Below, piece after piece: positions 6,164 through 6,469 of a stretch of DNA of 6,469 bases. The stretch is from NCBI GenBank assembly GCA_043823315.1, contig JBDRAU010000068.1, forward strand, positions 1 through 6,469, given 5' to 3'. Made by a program: the position numbers and the translations under genes. This DNA is from JBDRAU01 sp043823315 (lineage in GTDB: Bacteria > Patescibacteriota > UBA1384 > DTJR01). The notes below the pieces were generated by a model that saw nothing but the letters and a program-made list of their open reading frames with translations, was not told the origin of the DNA and did not search any database. How positions within the stretch are numbered: the stretch's first letter is position 1; each line of letters starts with the position of its first letter.

Positions 6164-6469
6164 ATTGTACGACATCAATAATTCCTGCAATCCCTAATTT
6201 AGATCTAGCTCTAAGGATTAAGCCATATACACCAACGATGTACAGACAGCGATTTTTGTTTAATTAGATCTTATTTCCTCTATTGTTAACCTTCAATTCT
6301 CGTATCGCTCATCGTAGAATCAGATGCATCATCAGACACAGGGGAATAAACAACGCAATAGATCAAGAAATTAAACTGATAATTAATGGCTCCGATGATT
6401 TTAAATTAACATTCGTAGCTAAGTGATAATTGAATGTTTGATTTTGTTATGTCGCATAATATATCTTTT
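6164..6469. other. Intergenic stretch with no supported gene
   Basis: About 306 AT-rich bases follow the second ATPase. Both strands were read. Frames starting with ATG are very short (for example MYRQRFLFN), apart from one at 6434 that stays open for 12 codons to the window edge but lacks a Shine-Dalgarno. A frame from the stop at about 6265 to the TGA at 6423-6425 is open for about 50 codons without an ATG. No tRNA fold, strong promoter or CRISPR-like spacing is visible. It may be a real spacer ahead of a gene beyond the window, or may hold eroded coding sequence. Confidence 0.5.
6189..6219. other. Weak hairpin after the ATPase operon, no T-run
   Basis: AATCC 6189-6193 pairs with GGATT 6215-6219, and TTAGA 6199-6203 with TCTAA 6210-6214, leaving a five-base bulge (6194-6198) and a six-base loop. 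It lies 26 nt after the stop codon, where a terminator would be expected. It is AT-rich and not followed by thymines, so it is not a convincing intrinsic terminator. It could protect the 3' end of the mRNA or be chance. Confidence 0.25.

Noticed and set aside
6430..6462. Promoter TTGAAT...CATAAT near the window end
   Set aside because: The spacer is 19 bases and both boxes are imperfect; in AT-rich sequence this is expected by chance.
6434..6469. Start of a next gene at ATG 6434
   Set aside because: Only 12 codons are visible, no Shine-Dalgarno precedes it and no family can be recognised.

Overview
The window is AT-leaning bacterial DNA with every gene on the + strand. It most resembles a Patescibacteria/CPR-type (candidate phyla radiation) genome. 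That is inference from three things: two large paralogous T4SS-type ATPases with an uncommon N-terminal architecture, a tRNA-guanine transglycosylase carrying repeat-derived in-frame inserts, and tight gene spacing with a 1-nt overlap. The standard code fits, since the three long frames end in TAG, TAA and TAA and contain no in-frame TGA. No marker gene fixes the taxon.

Layout. Positions 1-999 hold the 3' part of tgt, whose start lies before the window. It keeps the TGT catalytic residues and zinc ligands but carries two low-complexity or palindromic in-frame inserts. Positions 1000-1127 are a dense leader: an extended -10 promoter, a strong Shine-Dalgarno with a possible 16-codon ORF folded into a long hairpin, and a second GC-rich hairpin covering the ribosome-binding site of the next gene. 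Positions 1128-3587 encode a membrane-anchored VirD4/TraG-like ATPase. Overlapping it by one base (TAATG), positions 3587-6163 encode a soluble paralogue with a long charged C-terminal tail. Positions 6164-6469 hold no gene I can support.

How it fits together. The two ATPases share the same order of motifs (N-terminal alpha/beta region, ELA[ST]IYH motif, Walker A, DPHG[ED]L, Walker B LYVDEFQNF, NQYIAQ) and are translationally coupled. The simplest reading is two subunits, or two alternating motors, of one DNA- or protein-translocating machine at the inner membrane, with one member anchored and the other soluble. No other secretion or conjugation gene (VirB4, VirB6, relaxase, pilin) is in view, so the substrate is unknown. 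tgt is probably an unrelated housekeeping neighbour, because a promoter separates it from the ATPase pair.

Most worth checking: the exact 36-nt palindrome inserted in the tgt zinc site, the leader whose mini-ORF is in frame with the ATPase gene across a single TGA, and the tandem anchored/soluble ATPase pair.
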